Below, one piece after another: positions 1-12,399 of a stretch of 64,000 nucleotides of DNA. The stretch covers positions 2,389,790 to 2,453,789 of the forward strand of contig FJOG01000001.1 in assembly GCA_900073065.1 (NCBI GenBank), written 5' to 3'. The notes under the pieces are model-generated. The model did not search any database. It had not been told where the DNA came from and saw only the letters and a program-made list of their open reading frames with translations. The stretch's first letter is position 1. Each line of letters begins with the position of its first letter. The DNA comes from Phialocephala subalpina (Eukaryota; Ascomycota; Leotiomycetes; Helotiales; Mollisiaceae). Made by a program: the position numbers and the translations under genes.

Positions 1-18
1 TCAGTCGTTGAAAGGGCG

Positions 19-600
19 CTAAAGTCTTAGCTCAAGCTGGACATTGCGCTGCACAAGAACCAGGTCACCAATAGCTCGCCAAAGAAACCGCTTCCAAGGA
101 GTGTTAGGGGAGCCGTTTGAAGAGAAGAGAAGAGGATCGTTTATATACTTGTAGAATCGCTCGAACAAGGATGACAAAGGTGAGAACAGGAAGTGAATCT
201 CTGAAGTTCACATTTGAAAGCAAGCGATCGAATATCCAGCCACGCTTTGTCTTGTCGTTGAAAGTATAAATAACGATCCTTTTCTTGTAATAACAGCCCT
301 CAGTCGTGAAGCTGGACGTCCAGAAGCGGACGGCCTAACCACGATTGAGCGGCATCCCATTTTCGTCAACACATGGCCTCCATCATTGTTGTAAACCCCA
401 TATGATGGCGTATTCAGCCCTTCGTCTGGTACTTTGTTCCTTTACGGATCCCAGCGCAGCCAGAGTGACAGCAGAATTGTGTTATTGACAAGGAACGAAG
501 TACTCTCGACCCAAGGACTTAATTTGTAGAACTGCCAAATGAAACCAGCAACTGGTGCGTTTGGAGCATCCAGCAGAATCCTTAAATGTGCTTTCGATTG
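19..600 (-). pseudogene. Broken coding-like fragment at left edge
   Basis: I do not recognise this locus. Read on the minus strand, protein-like stretches lie close together but not in one frame. One runs from about 590, includes GFIWQFYKLSPWVE, meets a TAA near 432, and the same frame stays protein-like beyond it (NTPSYGVYNNDGG). A second, in another frame, includes AAQSWLGRPLLDVQLHD followed by TGA. A third, from about 215, includes FERFYKYINDPLLF and WKRFLWRAIGDLVL and ends at a TAG at 21-19. No intron set that I could find joins them, because the gaps are too short. The simplest reading is the 3' part of a decayed gene; undetected introns or sequence errors are the alternatives. Confidence 0.3.
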
Positions 601-3600
601 TCATTTTGAACGTGTGTTATGATTGGGGAGTGTGATTCGGGAGATCGAGAAATGCGCCAGTTCAGAGACTTCGCACTTTGGATTGGTTCGTGAGAAGGAG
701 TACGCGGTTCGCAGATTGTCTGAGGGAGGTAATGCTATAGATGATTTGTAGTTCGTGAATGAGAGTTAGCTGATGTTAATGTTGAGTGTCTGTTTTTGAT
801 TGCGAAGGAGGTGGTGGAGGGGATGTCGAGGTTTGCAGAAGAAGGACTTGAAGCTGAAGACGAGAAGATCTGCGAAAAGGGAAAATAGGTTACCTCGCTG
901 TTGGGCTTGTTGGGTTTGGCTTGCATATGGGCGAAGGGTCGCTGGGTTCAGAAGCTGCTGTGTATCTTTCTTCTTCCAGAAACTCAGCAGATGGGTGTTC
1001 TCACGGAGCGTTTAGGTATCACGGATCACGAATTTGGTAAGATTACGACGCAAAGACCTCGGGGGAAGAGCTAAGTTCAACTTCTTCTAAGCTAAGAACT
1101 AACTACAAATGCAATAAATGCTAGGATATATATGCCAACTGCAATGGGCCTCCATAGGTTGTAATGAATCTTGGGACAACAAAGAGCTGATATGTTCCGG
1201 GAGCCTATGGGTTGGGCTTCGTTCAAAGAACGAAAATTGCTTTTCACAACTTCACAAATGCCCCTTGAATATGCTAAAACAGATTGCCTATTTGTGCTTG
1301 AGCGGTGATAGGATGGATGGCTTTGGTAAGATGGTTTTCGATAAGCTGGTCGAGTCGGGTAAAGCGAAGCTCTGGAGTTTTCGAAGTGGAGATGGACGAT
1401 CGGTCTACTCAAAGGGGAGGTCAGTGGTAAAAGCTGGGACAATGACCTACCACAGATGATTTATAGCTAAGTTCAACAGGTCTAAGTAGCACTAAGAATT
1501 GTCTCTCGTCTTGGAACTGGCGGAATGCAAAGCTTGGGTGAGGAGTTGATCGACAAAGATTGCAAAGCTCGGGGGAAGGGTATTGCTGTCAAGGAGATCT
1601 CTGATCGCTATTAAACATCGAGGAGAACCAAAGCCTCCAGACATCCAAAGGAAGAATCCAATTCGCTCTTCGTTGGTGCTGCTGGCTCGAGGCAGGGTTG
1701 GCAATACACCCGAACACTGACCCTGAAGTCCTTCCGCCACATAAGCTGCCTGGAAGTGGCAAGCATCCTCATCTTTGGGTCACTATGGGGGAATCCTTCC
1801 TCGTAGCCGATTACACATTTTGGCAACTGAGAGGCGTAATAAGGAGATAACCATGCAGTCGTAGCCAAGCCTCGAGGAGATCGAGATGTGCCTTGCTCGC
1901 TCGCGTGACCCTACTGTAACAGATGCTCTCCTGGTGAACAAGGAGATAATGGACTAATGCCAAGATCCTTGCGAGGAAGTTGAAGCTCCCGTGTTTTGTG
2001 CTGCAAGCCGCGGCACCTTTGTCTCAACGCAGGTCATCTCGAAACTTCTGACAGGCTTCTATCTCGGTGTGTACATGCCTGATCAGGTACTCATAACCGG
2101 ATGATTCGGAAGCCAGTCTCTGTCGGCCCCTGAAAGTAGCCGGGTCGGTGTGGAAACGGCCATGGCAATACTGTGAGATCGCAAGCCTCTTTCTTAGAGT
2201 AATTCGGAAGTGACAGTCTCATGATAATCGTTGTTGAATTTGCCTCAATACCTAAAATTTTGTGGCCGGCCGCAAGTTGAAGATTTCTAGAAAATCAACT
2301 CGTATTTGTCAATAGCATAGGACCCGACAAAACGAAGTACATAGCCAAGGTACCAGGCAGCAATAAGGCCTCGCTCGAAGAGGGTATCCGAATTGTACGT
2401 TGTCAGATTTCGGCGATGCCGTGTTGAATTTCAGGAGGTATTCTCTCTTGTAGAACATGCCGGACTCGTTTGACTAAGAGCAAGTCAAAGACTTTTGCCA
2501 TGCACGGGACTTGAAATTAACAATAACACAAACATTTGCTTGTTCGATCGATGAAAGACCGCCAAAACTACTAAACCGCATTCTGTGAACATCGTGAATC
2601 TCAAGAAAGGATTGCTTTTGCGGGCGTTTCGTGCGCCTTCGAAGCCCAACTGCATCCACCACTCGAGGTGAGGCGTGGGGTGAATAAAGCGGCTCATTGG
2701 CTGGATTTTCTCTTCCCCGTATTTGCCTATTATTACTTTCTGCATGGAAGAATATTGTGGCGTTGAGAATCCTTCTAGAAGCTTTTCTGGAAGGATCTGA
2801 AGGGTCTTCCACGTCCAGGGTGGCCAGTATTGAAGCTGTCAGTCTGAATCCGACTGGGCGTCATTGGCAAGTTGGACGACGAGAGCAGACCACCCAACAG
2901 CTGCAAGACTACGTTGTTTGGCATCATCTCCGCCAAGGCGCCTGTGGGCGTATGCACTACTTCCCCAACTTCGTTGAAGAAGGCATTTGGGTGCTTCGAT
3001 GGTGTGAGGCTTCGAGGGCGAGTTCAAGAAGAGGTTAAGCGTGCTCCGTGATCCAAGGCCCCCCAATCCAGCCTGGGACTTCGAGCTGACCTCCTACATC
3101 TCGGGCTGCTTGCAACAATACATACGAAGTAGCTTTGCACAGGATCCCGTTAGCTGCCTTCGATGAGGTCCAGATCGGCCACTGGTGCGCATTCTTCAAG
3201 TTTATGAGCTTTGATATCATAGGATAGCTGTCCAGAGGAGTCAGGCACAAATTGCAGCTGGAGGTAAAGATTTGTTGACGGACGTAGGCTTCAGAAAGAA
3301 TCTGACACCGGTGACCTTGGAGGACACAGTCAGGGTCTCCTATGAACTCAATGATGCTGCAGATGCAGGTGTAACTTATCGCGGAAACGGAGCATGATGC
3401 ATCTCTTCGCGCAACATGCAAGGCTGCTGCTGACCCTCCACACGGCTCAAAAGTTCACCAGTGGCAGCCAACGGGAGGCTAGAAACTTTGTGGGACATTC
3501 CCAATCAAAGGAATCCAGCCAATGTCTCGGTCGCTTCTTTCTGCCTTTGCAGATTTGCAGACGAACCCCGCTGCCAGATGTGTTGATCGGCGTCTGTACC

Positions 3601-5067
3601 AAAGCTTCACAGGCTCGGAGCGCTGACCACTCTTTAACCTTTGTGAGATTGCTGTAACTCTCGTAGCCTTGCTAACATTGTCGGAATCTGCCATTTCTGT
3701 GTACGGTACATGAGGTCGATGGCTTCACACTGAATCCCACAAAACCGGCGCCAGGGACGTCACGGCCCACCATCAGCCACTATTTCCTCTAAAAAGTAAT
3801 GCAAACGTCTCTGATGCCCCAATAGGACGTGCTTGCGGTTGCGGTGGGGGGAGAAGGGGAGGCACACTCGTCTTGCAACGCTGCAGTCTGCCCTTTTCGA
3901 AATCTCCAAAGGCTTGAAGCACCCATGCCTTCAGATAACCTTAGCCCTACAGTGCAGCTGACGTTCAGTCAGGTATGATCTCCGGATGGCCACTCAGCAG
4001 CGATTGGTCGCCCGATAATCGAGTCGAGTCGCATCCTCATCCTCCAGAAAGCAACCACCCCACGCCGCCTCGCGATGCCAGGACTGTAATGGTGGATTTG
4101 GATGTGTCGAGTCGAGTACGAGTAGTCTCCGAAAATGCTGCATGCGGGTGGGCTTGACTCGAACTACAATCAGCAGCAGAAACCTTGACTACAACCTCCG
4201 TAACTCCCCATGCTGTCTTCCTCCTCCTCCTCTCTTCCCCCCTTTCTCTTATCCCCTCCGTGATCAATGATAATCCGGCCTTCCTCAACCCTCATTCCAT
4301 TGGTGAAGTGACTGAAGTCGCCCAAGACGCCACGAAGCTTGCCTCACTATTGCCGCACTTAATTCTGCTTGCCTGTGAGGATTTTATATCCACCTCATTT
4401 CACCAGCTTAGACCCATCTGCTGGTGGCCATCCACAAGCAAGCCTATCCACGCCGCGCCCATAATTATTACAATATTCCCACCAACTTGGTCCGTCGCGC
4501 TGCGCGCAGCTGCCCGGCGACTATCGTATTATTACCGCATTAGCCTTTTCACGAGCAGAAGGTCCATCCACTTTTGTTACCAGCCAACCGCGACTGCCGT
4601 GGAGTTGCTGCAAATTTTGGATTTGCGCGCAAGTACGCAGCCGACCGAGTCGAGCACCAGCATCGAAGACAACGACCGATTCTTTCCTTCTCCGCCCCAC
4701 GAGCTAAGCACCCGACTCTTCACCAGCTTCCTGTTTTCCTCTTGCGGACTCAAGTCTACCGCTGCACTACCGCGAGAAATGAGGTAGCTGCCCATTCTCT
4801 CATTCGCAAAATACGAAGTCTTCGACCGCGATACTGCACCGCACTCACTCCACGGCCGTTCACGACATCGATTGCTGATCAGACCTAACGATACTACCGA
4901 ATTGTCTTACATTATTCACACGCCGAATCCTGCGCTAAGTTATCAGTCACATGGACTGAGCTTCCACAATCGCTGGCAATTCGAAGTTACACATTTTCAG
5001 CCCGCTCGAGGGTCACCCCGCTTTCGCGGCGTTGAAGTACATTCGCTTTCTGGGACATTATCCGACC
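601..5067. other. Gene-poor region and leader of the bHLH gene
   Basis: No convincing gene is visible. Open frames on both strands are short (under about 200 codons), overlap one another and many begin with non-ATG codons. Patches near 2,840-3,700 on the minus strand look weakly protein-like but change frame repeatedly, so no model is given. The last 0.9 kb (about 4,180-5,067) is pyrimidine-rich on the plus strand and is the likely promoter and long 5' leader of the downstream NUC-1-like gene. It contains several upstream ATGs. Confidence 0.4.
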
Positions 5068-7172
5068 ATGATGGACTCTTCAGGCGTGTGGAATGGCCAG
5101 GATCCGACCTTATCGGTTTCCTCGCAAGATGATTTCCAACAATTTCTCGATATGGGCGGCATGAGCAACCTCGGCGAAGGACTGCCGTTCGAATTTCAGG
5201 ATTTCAGTGCACCACAGGGCCAGAGACAAATGATGAATCAAGATGAAGGAGAGTCAATGGACGCTGCGATGGAGAACGGCCGCGGGATGATGGGACAAGA
5301 TACGACAATGCAAGATCAAATGCCTGCAATGACAACTTCGACGAGTCACCCAGGCATACTCGGAAGTCCTCTAAATAATGGGCATGGCTCGAACGAAAGT
5401 CTCTCCGATCTTGATGCACAAATCAATTTCCTCCAGCAGCAGAGACATAACCAACAGCAAAGGCAGATCCAGGAGCAACAGCGGAACTTCTATGCGCAGC
5501 AGAGAATGGGGGTACCTCCAACACCGCAGAGCATAGAAATGCATAGCAATCCAAACCAATTCTACCAACAGCATTCAGATCCCCAGCAACAAGCCATGTA
5601 TGAGAGGTTTCGAATGCAGGTAAAGGAACAACAGGAGGTTAGTATCATTAAACACTAAAGTTAGATTGCTTGACTAACCAGCACCAGATGGCCTTCACTC
5701 CACTTGTATCCCCCGCAGTTACACCCCTCGAAGCACACTTCACAATACCCGAATATACTGTCCCAGGAGCTTACTTCAGTCCACTGAGCTCTCCTGCTCT
5801 TCATGCCCAGAACGAGCACCAGTCGGTATATGACCAACGACACTCTGGAGCTACGAATTCTCCAATTGATGCAAATCTTGAGTCCCACTCTGCACCAGGC
5901 AGTTCTAATATACTGGCAAGAAAATCGAGCAAAAAGACACTTCAGAAGCCCCGAAGTACTCGTGCGGTCCGGCAGTCTCCTATTGTCAAGCCGCGGAAAG
6001 GAAAGAAGGGTCCCAGCAGCGCGATCAACTCGCATGTTCTTGGCGATATCATTGAGCCCTCGCACTCTCACCCACAATCCAAGGATCCGAGCTCTTCGCA
6101 TTCTGTGAGCACTGAGGAATCAGAGAATGGTTCCATATCACCAGAACACTTATCAGATATGGCCCCACCACCTCTCCCACCTCCTGGATCTGCAAGAGGA
6201 TCCCCATATATTCAAGCGCAGACGCAAGGACAAAGGGGAAATCCAAGAACGCAACAGTTAGTCCTTGGATCTCCTGCTACTCCAGCTTCCTTGATGCGCT
6301 TGGCATCATCTCCCCAAGACGGCCAACCCGTGAACCAGAATATGGATCTTGATGATCCTGGAATGGATGGATTTGCTTTACCAGAAGCTGCGGGTGCCAG
6401 CAGGCCCCAACTCTCACGTCTAGAGACGCAGTCCGACGGCCAAATCACTCCTACCTTGAGTTCAACGACTGCAAAAACACCAGGATTTCAACCTCTGCCA
6501 TCTCCAGCATTTTCACGATCTGCAACTGTGGCGTCGGCAAGTCAAAGTCCTCAGATTGATGCCATGAACGGATCAAATGGTGTGAATGGAAATACCCGAA
6601 AAACTCCCCAAATGTCCGGTCGAAGCTCGAAAAAGAGATCGAGCAGCTCGGTCCTTGCGTCGCCCGCTCTTCTCCCGAGGATATCTCCCAGTATAAAGCC
6701 ACTGCTTCCAGGAGGAGGTAAAGTGTCTGAAGATACGGCCTCACTATTATTGGCATCGAAGTCGAATTACCAGAACATCCTGGAAGGAACACATCTGCCT
6801 GGAGTTTCATATCCTACCGAGCTCTCTACGAATCTGACATCGAAACGCACGAGTCATAAGATAGCAGAACAAGGACGACGGAATCGTATCAACTCTGCCT
6901 TGCAAGAGATCGCGACTCTGTTACCCAAAGGACAAGCTAAGGATAGCGGAGGAGAAAAGAGTGGAAGTGGAGATGGAGGAGGTGATGAGCCTGCAAATGG
7001 GAAGGGAACAGCGCAAAGTGCGAACAGCAAAGCAAGTACCGTTGAGCAGGCCATCGAGTACATCAAGCAGCTGAAGAAAGATCAAGAGCAACTGCGCAAC
7101 GCTCTGACCAAGGAAAGAGCAGAGAAGGAAGAGCTGAAGACGGAAGTCACGCAACTCAAGCAAAAAGTCTAA
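5068..7172 (+). CDS. nuc-1: NUC-1/Pho4-type bHLH transcription factor
   Basis: Predicted 684-residue bHLH activator of the NUC-1 (Neurospora)/PalcA/Pho4 family, which switches on phosphate-acquisition genes under phosphate starvation. Exons 5068-5637 and 5688-7172 are joined in phase 0; the 50-nt intron has donor GTTAGT, branch CTAAC and acceptor CAG. Start is the first of two adjacent ATGs (5068/5071); the open frame further upstream begins only with TTG. The N-terminus is Gln-rich (residues about 115-190) and the middle is long, Ser/Pro-rich and probably disordered. The bHLH starts near residue 574 with SHKIAEQGRRNRIN, which has the His-Glu-Arg pattern of CACGTG binders. Helix 2 (STVEQAIEYIKQL) follows a loop of roughly 40 Gly/Ser-rich residues, then a short coiled coil ends the protein. 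The long loop favours NUC-1 over other bHLH families. In Neurospora, activity is controlled by a Pho80/Pho85-type cyclin-CDK; nothing here tests that. Confidence 0.88.
5638..5687 (+). other. Intron of the bHLH gene
   Basis: Fifty-nucleotide phase-0 intron with donor GTTAGT, a TGACTAAC branch and a CAG acceptor. It contains in-frame stops, so it must be removed to join the Gln-rich N-terminus to the rest of the protein. Confidence 0.85.
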
Positions 7173-8883
7173 GGACGGGAGGATGGGAGGATGAGACTGG
7201 GATCGGGCCTGAAATATATATATTTGGAGTTTGGAGCTTATGATACCTTGTATGTCTTTATGAGTAAAGATCGGTGGCATTTTGGGAGACGAGGCGTTTG
7301 GGTCAAGCGTATTGTTTGAAACTCTTTCAACACATATGCGATCAGTACAAGTTATAAACCGGTGGAACATTGTATTTTGAACGGCCCTGAATTGGCAGGC
7401 TGATAGCGCTATGAAAGATATAATAATGGCTTTGAAGAAGCATGCAGTTGTGGATCTGTCTATAGGCCTACGAACAACAACCTTCAATACTGGCTCATGA
7501 ATTTCTCGCAAGAAAATGTGCCACTTCTCTCGGTACAATGATTATGAATCGCAGGCTCACTCATCACAACACTGAGTGAAGCTCAGACTAATCAACAAGT
7601 GAAGCATAGCTAGCTGTACAGTCGTTGTTCGTTTCTAGCAGATATCAATTGGGGTAGTACTTTGCTGATTGTAGACGCTTAGCTGTCAAATATGGAGAGA
7701 GATTCTTGCTACCAATCACTCGAGGGCTTGGTATCAAGCTCATCTGATAATGAGGCTCTTTGATATCGGTATCAAGAGCCGGACGGATATGCCACTCCGC
7801 ATGCAACCATGTCCAAGGTAAGACAGCCCACGTGCTCCAAGAGCTTCAAGTACCATATGCTGTTGTCCAAACCCGGATTCTAGCTTAACTTTGACTCTGC
7901 ACGCTACTCCTTGATATGCCCCGCCAGATCATTGAGCAGATCCCAATGGGAAAGAACTGATGATAAGCGGGGTCCTGAGAATATGCATCTACCCTTCTCC
8001 GAGTTCATCTGTTGCCTGTCTCTACGCCAAGGACATCGACATCAAGTTCCTCCATAACGCCCAGCACCACACTCAAGCTCTCCATGAACCCATTGACAGC
8101 AACTCTCAACATCCTATTCGTCGTAGCCTTATATTCGGTTCTCAGCACGGTCTCTGCTCCAGAGCCGTCAAGTGTAGAGTCCCCATCCGTAGGCGAAATA
8201 GTTAAGAACGATCGTCGAACAAGAGGGGAGAGTTCCTTATCAACACGTAAAGCTTGGAGAGCCGCAGACGCAAGACGGGCCGTGGGGAGGGGCAGGTCGA
8301 TGGTCCTGCTAGAGTCAGTGCTTGCAAGTAAAGAATGAGAGGAGTACGGACAATGAGCAGGGGAATTCTGGGTCAGGATGTGTCGTCATGGTGCCGAGTG
8401 CGGTAGGTGGTCACGCAACCAGGGCTGATCCTCGCATGAATCCAATCTCAAGAATGCGAGATTGGCGTTTTGTTTTCAAGATTGTGTTTTGAGGCCTGAG
8501 GTTGCGGAGATTTAGAAATAGTTGTCATGCCAACAAGCGTTCAGGGGATCGAACGTTAGCTCTTTCCAGATAGATCATCACAACTTCTGGGAGAACTCCA
8601 AACAATCTCCAGATCCAAACACTCTTCTTCAATTGATTCTCTCCCTCGAAGCTACTCTTCCAATATTGAAGATTATTCATATCTACCACACTGCGACTAC
8701 ATCGGATCTGAAGACTATGCTTTGTTTATAACGAGCGGTCAACAAATAAACAATCGCATCATCAACACATCCTCTGCCACCAAAACTCAAAATCTCCGAC
8801 TGCCACGATACTTCCTTCCATCTGTGTTACAACTGGCAACCGCGACTGTCTAAGACCTAGTACCATAGTGTACTACCGTCAAG
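7173..8883. other. Intergenic region between bHLH gene and cdc14
   Basis: This holds the 3' flank of the bHLH gene and the promoter of the Cdc14 gene. Apart from the small candidate at 8084-8338 I see no gene. The last 150 bases before 8884 are C/T- and A-rich, as expected for a fungal core promoter and leader. Confidence 0.5.
8084..8338 (+). CDS. Possible small secreted protein (84 aa)
   Basis: Not recognised. The ORF starts at ATG 8084 and encodes 84 residues. The first 25 look like a signal peptide: MNPLTATLN, then a hydrophobic core ILFVVALYSVL, then STVSA before PEP, a plausible signal-peptidase site. The remainder is hydrophilic and basic, ending in SVLASKE. It contains no cysteine, unlike many fungal effectors. 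A larger open frame extends upstream only through a TTG codon. It could equally be a chance ORF in the cdc14 promoter region, so confidence is low. Confidence 0.27.
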   Translation: MNPLTATLNILFVVALYSVLSTVSAPEPSSVESPSVGEIVKNDRRTRGESSLSTRKAWRAADARRAVGRGRSMVLLESVLASKE

Positions 8884-11018
8884 ATGACTCCTGCCGTGAA
8901 GTATGGGCAAATCATCGAGTATATTCCAGGTAAGCTTCAACAACACATCTCTTCCTCGAGCTGCGCACAGCATTGTGCATCGTCAGCCTCGCATCCTTAC
9001 TCTACTATCCTTCAAGAACAATGGATTATTATACATTGATTGAAAATGCGCTTGGCCCCTTCGGACTCGACGGCGAGACCGACGGCGCACAGGAGTCCAA
9101 GCAACAGCTGCAGCTTGTGCGAATGCTTCCATACACAATGCTAATGTATATACCAGACCGCTTGTATCTAGCATCTTACACTACTCCTCCTTCTGCCGAC
9201 ACTCTCTTCCCATACCCCGATCCTCCTACTTCGCGACGATCACCAAGCAAGCGATCTGCTAGAGTAGATGGTCCATCTGCCATTCTCTCCGAACGAGACC
9301 GTACTCCTCCATGCTACTTCTCCATCGACGACAGCTTGCTATATAATGCATTCCACCACGATTTTGGACCACTTCACATTGGACATCTTTACCGGTTCGC
9401 TGTGCAATTCCATGATATCCTAGGGGCCCCGGAAAATAAGAATAGACCTGTTGTCTTTTGGAGCAAAGCAGATGCCAGGAGTGAGTCAGAAATATCAAAG
9501 ATTGGAGGAAAATACTAACGTGTGCGCTTAGGCCGAGCAAATGCTGCATGCTTGTTGGCGTCGTATATGGTTCTCATCCAATCGTGGGCTCCACATCTCG
9601 CACTTGCGCCTATTGCGCAAGCCGACCCACCTCTCATGCCCTTCCGAGACGCAGGATACAGTCAAGCAGATTATGGGATCACTGTCCAAGACGTTGTATA
9701 CGGAGTCTGGCGTGCGAAGGAGCAAGGATTCTGCGCTCTGCCACAATTCGACCTCGAGGAGTATGAACGATACGAGCGTGTGGACCAGGGAGACTTCAAC
9801 TGGTTGACTCCAGACTTTCTGGCTTTTGCCTCTCCACAACATACTCCAGTCGCACCAGTACCAGCTTCATCTCCTCTCTATGCAACATTACCCTCAACCG
9901 TTGCAGCTATCGATGCTCACCCAACACTGCCTACCCCATTCAAGAACGTTCTGAAGCATTTCTATGAACGCAACATTGGTCTCGTGGTCCGCTTGAACTC
10001 AGAGCTGTACTCTCCATCATTCTTTACTGCCCTTGGCATTGAGCATCTGGACATGATCTTCGACGATGGAACCTGCCCACCATTGAAGACAGTTCGAAAA
10101 TTCATTACTTTGGCGCATGAGATGATCACGGTGAAGAAGCGAGGAATTGCTGTGCACTGCAAAGCTGGTCTTGGCCGTACTGGTTGTTTGATTGGAGCAT
10201 ACTTGATCTATCGTTACGGCTTCACTGCCAACGAGATCATTGCTTACATGCGTTTCATGCGACCTGGCATGGTGGTCGGTCCTCAGCAACACTGGCTGCA
10301 TCTCAACCAAGGGACATTCCGTGAATGGTGGTTAGAAGAACAATTCGAGATCAAGATGAAGGAGAAGTTCGCGAGCATTGCACCCTCAACACCTACGAGA
10401 CTCACCCAGAAGCAATACCAAATTGCAACTCCTCCCAACGGAAGCAGACGGTCACCACTTGGCGAAGTCGATAATGAGCAACGCAACAGCATTGGTGTCC
10501 AAGAGGATTGCTTGCCAGCACCTACACCGGGCCAACCAAGGAAAACCAGCAGAGCAGTTGATAGAGCCGTTGATCGCCATCACCCATATGCTGGCCGCAA
10601 TGTCTCAACGACATACAGCACTACCGAGGATGACAATCTGTTACAGCGAGAGACAGAGATGATCTCCATCCACCGCTCATCACTTGACGATCCTGATGGA
10701 GAAGATGAAATCCAATTCCGCATGCGAAGCAGCCGCAAGCCGTCGAGATCTCCAGCCAGCAGAAGCATCAGCCAAACCACTACCCACATCTACTCCATCG
10801 ACAACGATAGCAGCAATGATATTGAGAATATTGGGTCCGGACCTCGACCCAAGACTCCTGGTACTATTAAGTCTGGTAGCGGGTCTAGCACTCTCAGCAA
10901 AGTCCGGAGTCCAAAGCGAAGTGGTGACAGTTTGCGAGGAAAGGAGCCCACCGGCGTTCGAAAGACCAGCGGAAGAGTCGGAAGCATCAGCTCGACTCGA
11001 AAGGTATCGGGCCTATGA
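8884..11018 (+). CDS. cdc14: Cdc14-type dual-specificity protein phosphatase
   Basis: Predicted 618-residue phosphatase that removes phosphate from Ser-Pro sites made by cyclin-dependent kinases. In fungi it acts in mitotic exit, septation and, in several plant or insect pathogens, virulence. Exons are 8884-8929, 9157-9480 and 9532-11018, all in phase. Introns are 227 and 51 nt; the first removes a long segment within the codon of Asp16, restoring EYIPDRLYLASY, the usual Cdc14 N-terminus. The catalytic P-loop HCKAGLGRTG has its Cys at residue 333, preceded by the acidic loop in MIFDDGTCPP. Downstream motifs RFMRPGMVVGPQQHW and FREWW match the Cdc14 C-terminal catalytic domain. The tail (from about residue 410) is Ser/Arg-rich and probably disordered, as in other fungal Cdc14 proteins. 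A possible donor (GTATCG) lies just before the stop, so the last four residues are slightly uncertain. Confidence 0.93.
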
Positions 11019-12399
11019 ACAGAAAAGCGAAGGTTCGGAGAAAACTGGCATGCTGTACTATTTGTGCTTGCATCAAAACCGGCGTCTGTGAAAGCATATG
11101 AAATTGGGTGGCGGGCGTTTGCTGAATGGGTTGTTATTTTTGTCCTTTCCCTTGGGGTGGGACGACTGTTGATTTTATCTCACTGTGCTTGTTTGTGTTG
11201 CTATTGCTTGTGTTACCTTTGCTAGTTGGATGCGGGAGTGTGGTTGGCTTGCTTGTTTCTTGAGCTTGGGGCTACGACGAAAGATGACGTTCATGAATGT
11301 GGATAGTGCTTGTGCTTGACTTGAGTTGACTTGGACTTCGATCGATCGATTCTTGCGGGGGCCTTCTGCTGCGTTTTGTTCTGGGGTCTCTGGGTCTGGC
11401 TTTTGTTTTTCTATCATGACTCATGACCTGCATCACTCAATCAATTCATGGATCCCGTATACAGATGATAGAGAAAGGGAGAGAATCAATTCAGAAAATT
11501 AAATTCTAAATCGCACTCTTGATCTATTGACCTGGAAAAGTGAAGCCATGAATGAAGACGTACTCGCCTTTCAAATTCCACTCCGAGACTTACTTGGATC
11601 ATTTAGTCTCCTCGTTGGCTGATCTTGAACTAGGGTTGACTTGCTGATGAGGGGGAAAGACTTGAAAGGTGACATAGATATCGGCAATGTTGGATGCAGA
11701 CGAAGCGCCGTACCGCCAGTCGGCCTAGGTAAGAACGCCGACCAGTAGGAACATTTAGAGCTGAGTACTCAAATCCATTCGGACTCAAGCCTGGTCTGGA
11801 TCCGCTTTGGACTCAACATTGATTAAATCAACTCCGATGAATTACGAGTATCATATAACGTAGCTGTCTATAGACCTGTATCTTCCCGTGGATTTTCTCA
11901 AATCTAATATTGATCTGACTTGAACTCAATAGTGACATGGCCGTTACCTAAATTTGAGGACGTTGAGTTAGGACTATTGCGGAGCGTGGCTTCAGGTACT
12001 TCACTGCAGAGAAAAAAAAGTCATATTTTCATGAATTTGCTATTTTTTTGTAGTCTAATCGAGAAGACTCCGCGCAGAACAAAGCCACCGATCCACGCAT
12101 ATCCACCCGCCCTCCATAACACGAAGCTCAATTCTGATCGAAGAAAAGGAAAAACAGATGTTGGAGGTCTGAAAGACAATGCCGGGTGGTGAGCTGACAG
12201 GAGAGAAAGAGGTGTAAGTCAGTCTCGTGCATTAGAGTCTATAACACTGCAAAGCAAAGTTGTGGACCTCCAAAAGCTCTTCGAATGCTCCACTGCCTCA
12301 ACTGTGAAAGTTCCATATGCTGCTAGATATGCAGTCAATCACCAAGCAGGCCCATCAACGACCGCGACCGTACCATTCATCGACGCCATCCCAAGCACT
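11019..12399. other. Convergent 3' flanks of cdc14 and 14-3-3 genes
   Basis: The two genes converge here, so this stretch should hold both 3' UTRs. The open frames present are short and unlike any family I know. There is a homopolymer-rich patch near 12,010-12,050. I see no further gene, repeat array or RNA gene. Confidence 0.5.

Noticed and set aside
2474..3421. Possible HET-type or other gene on the minus strand
   Set aside because: I looked for HET-domain motifs (such as the INQ-type block) and did not find them; frames break too often.
5032..5067. Upstream extension of the bHLH ORF
   Set aside because: The first codon is TTG, not ATG. Two ATGs at 5068 and 5071 give the natural start.
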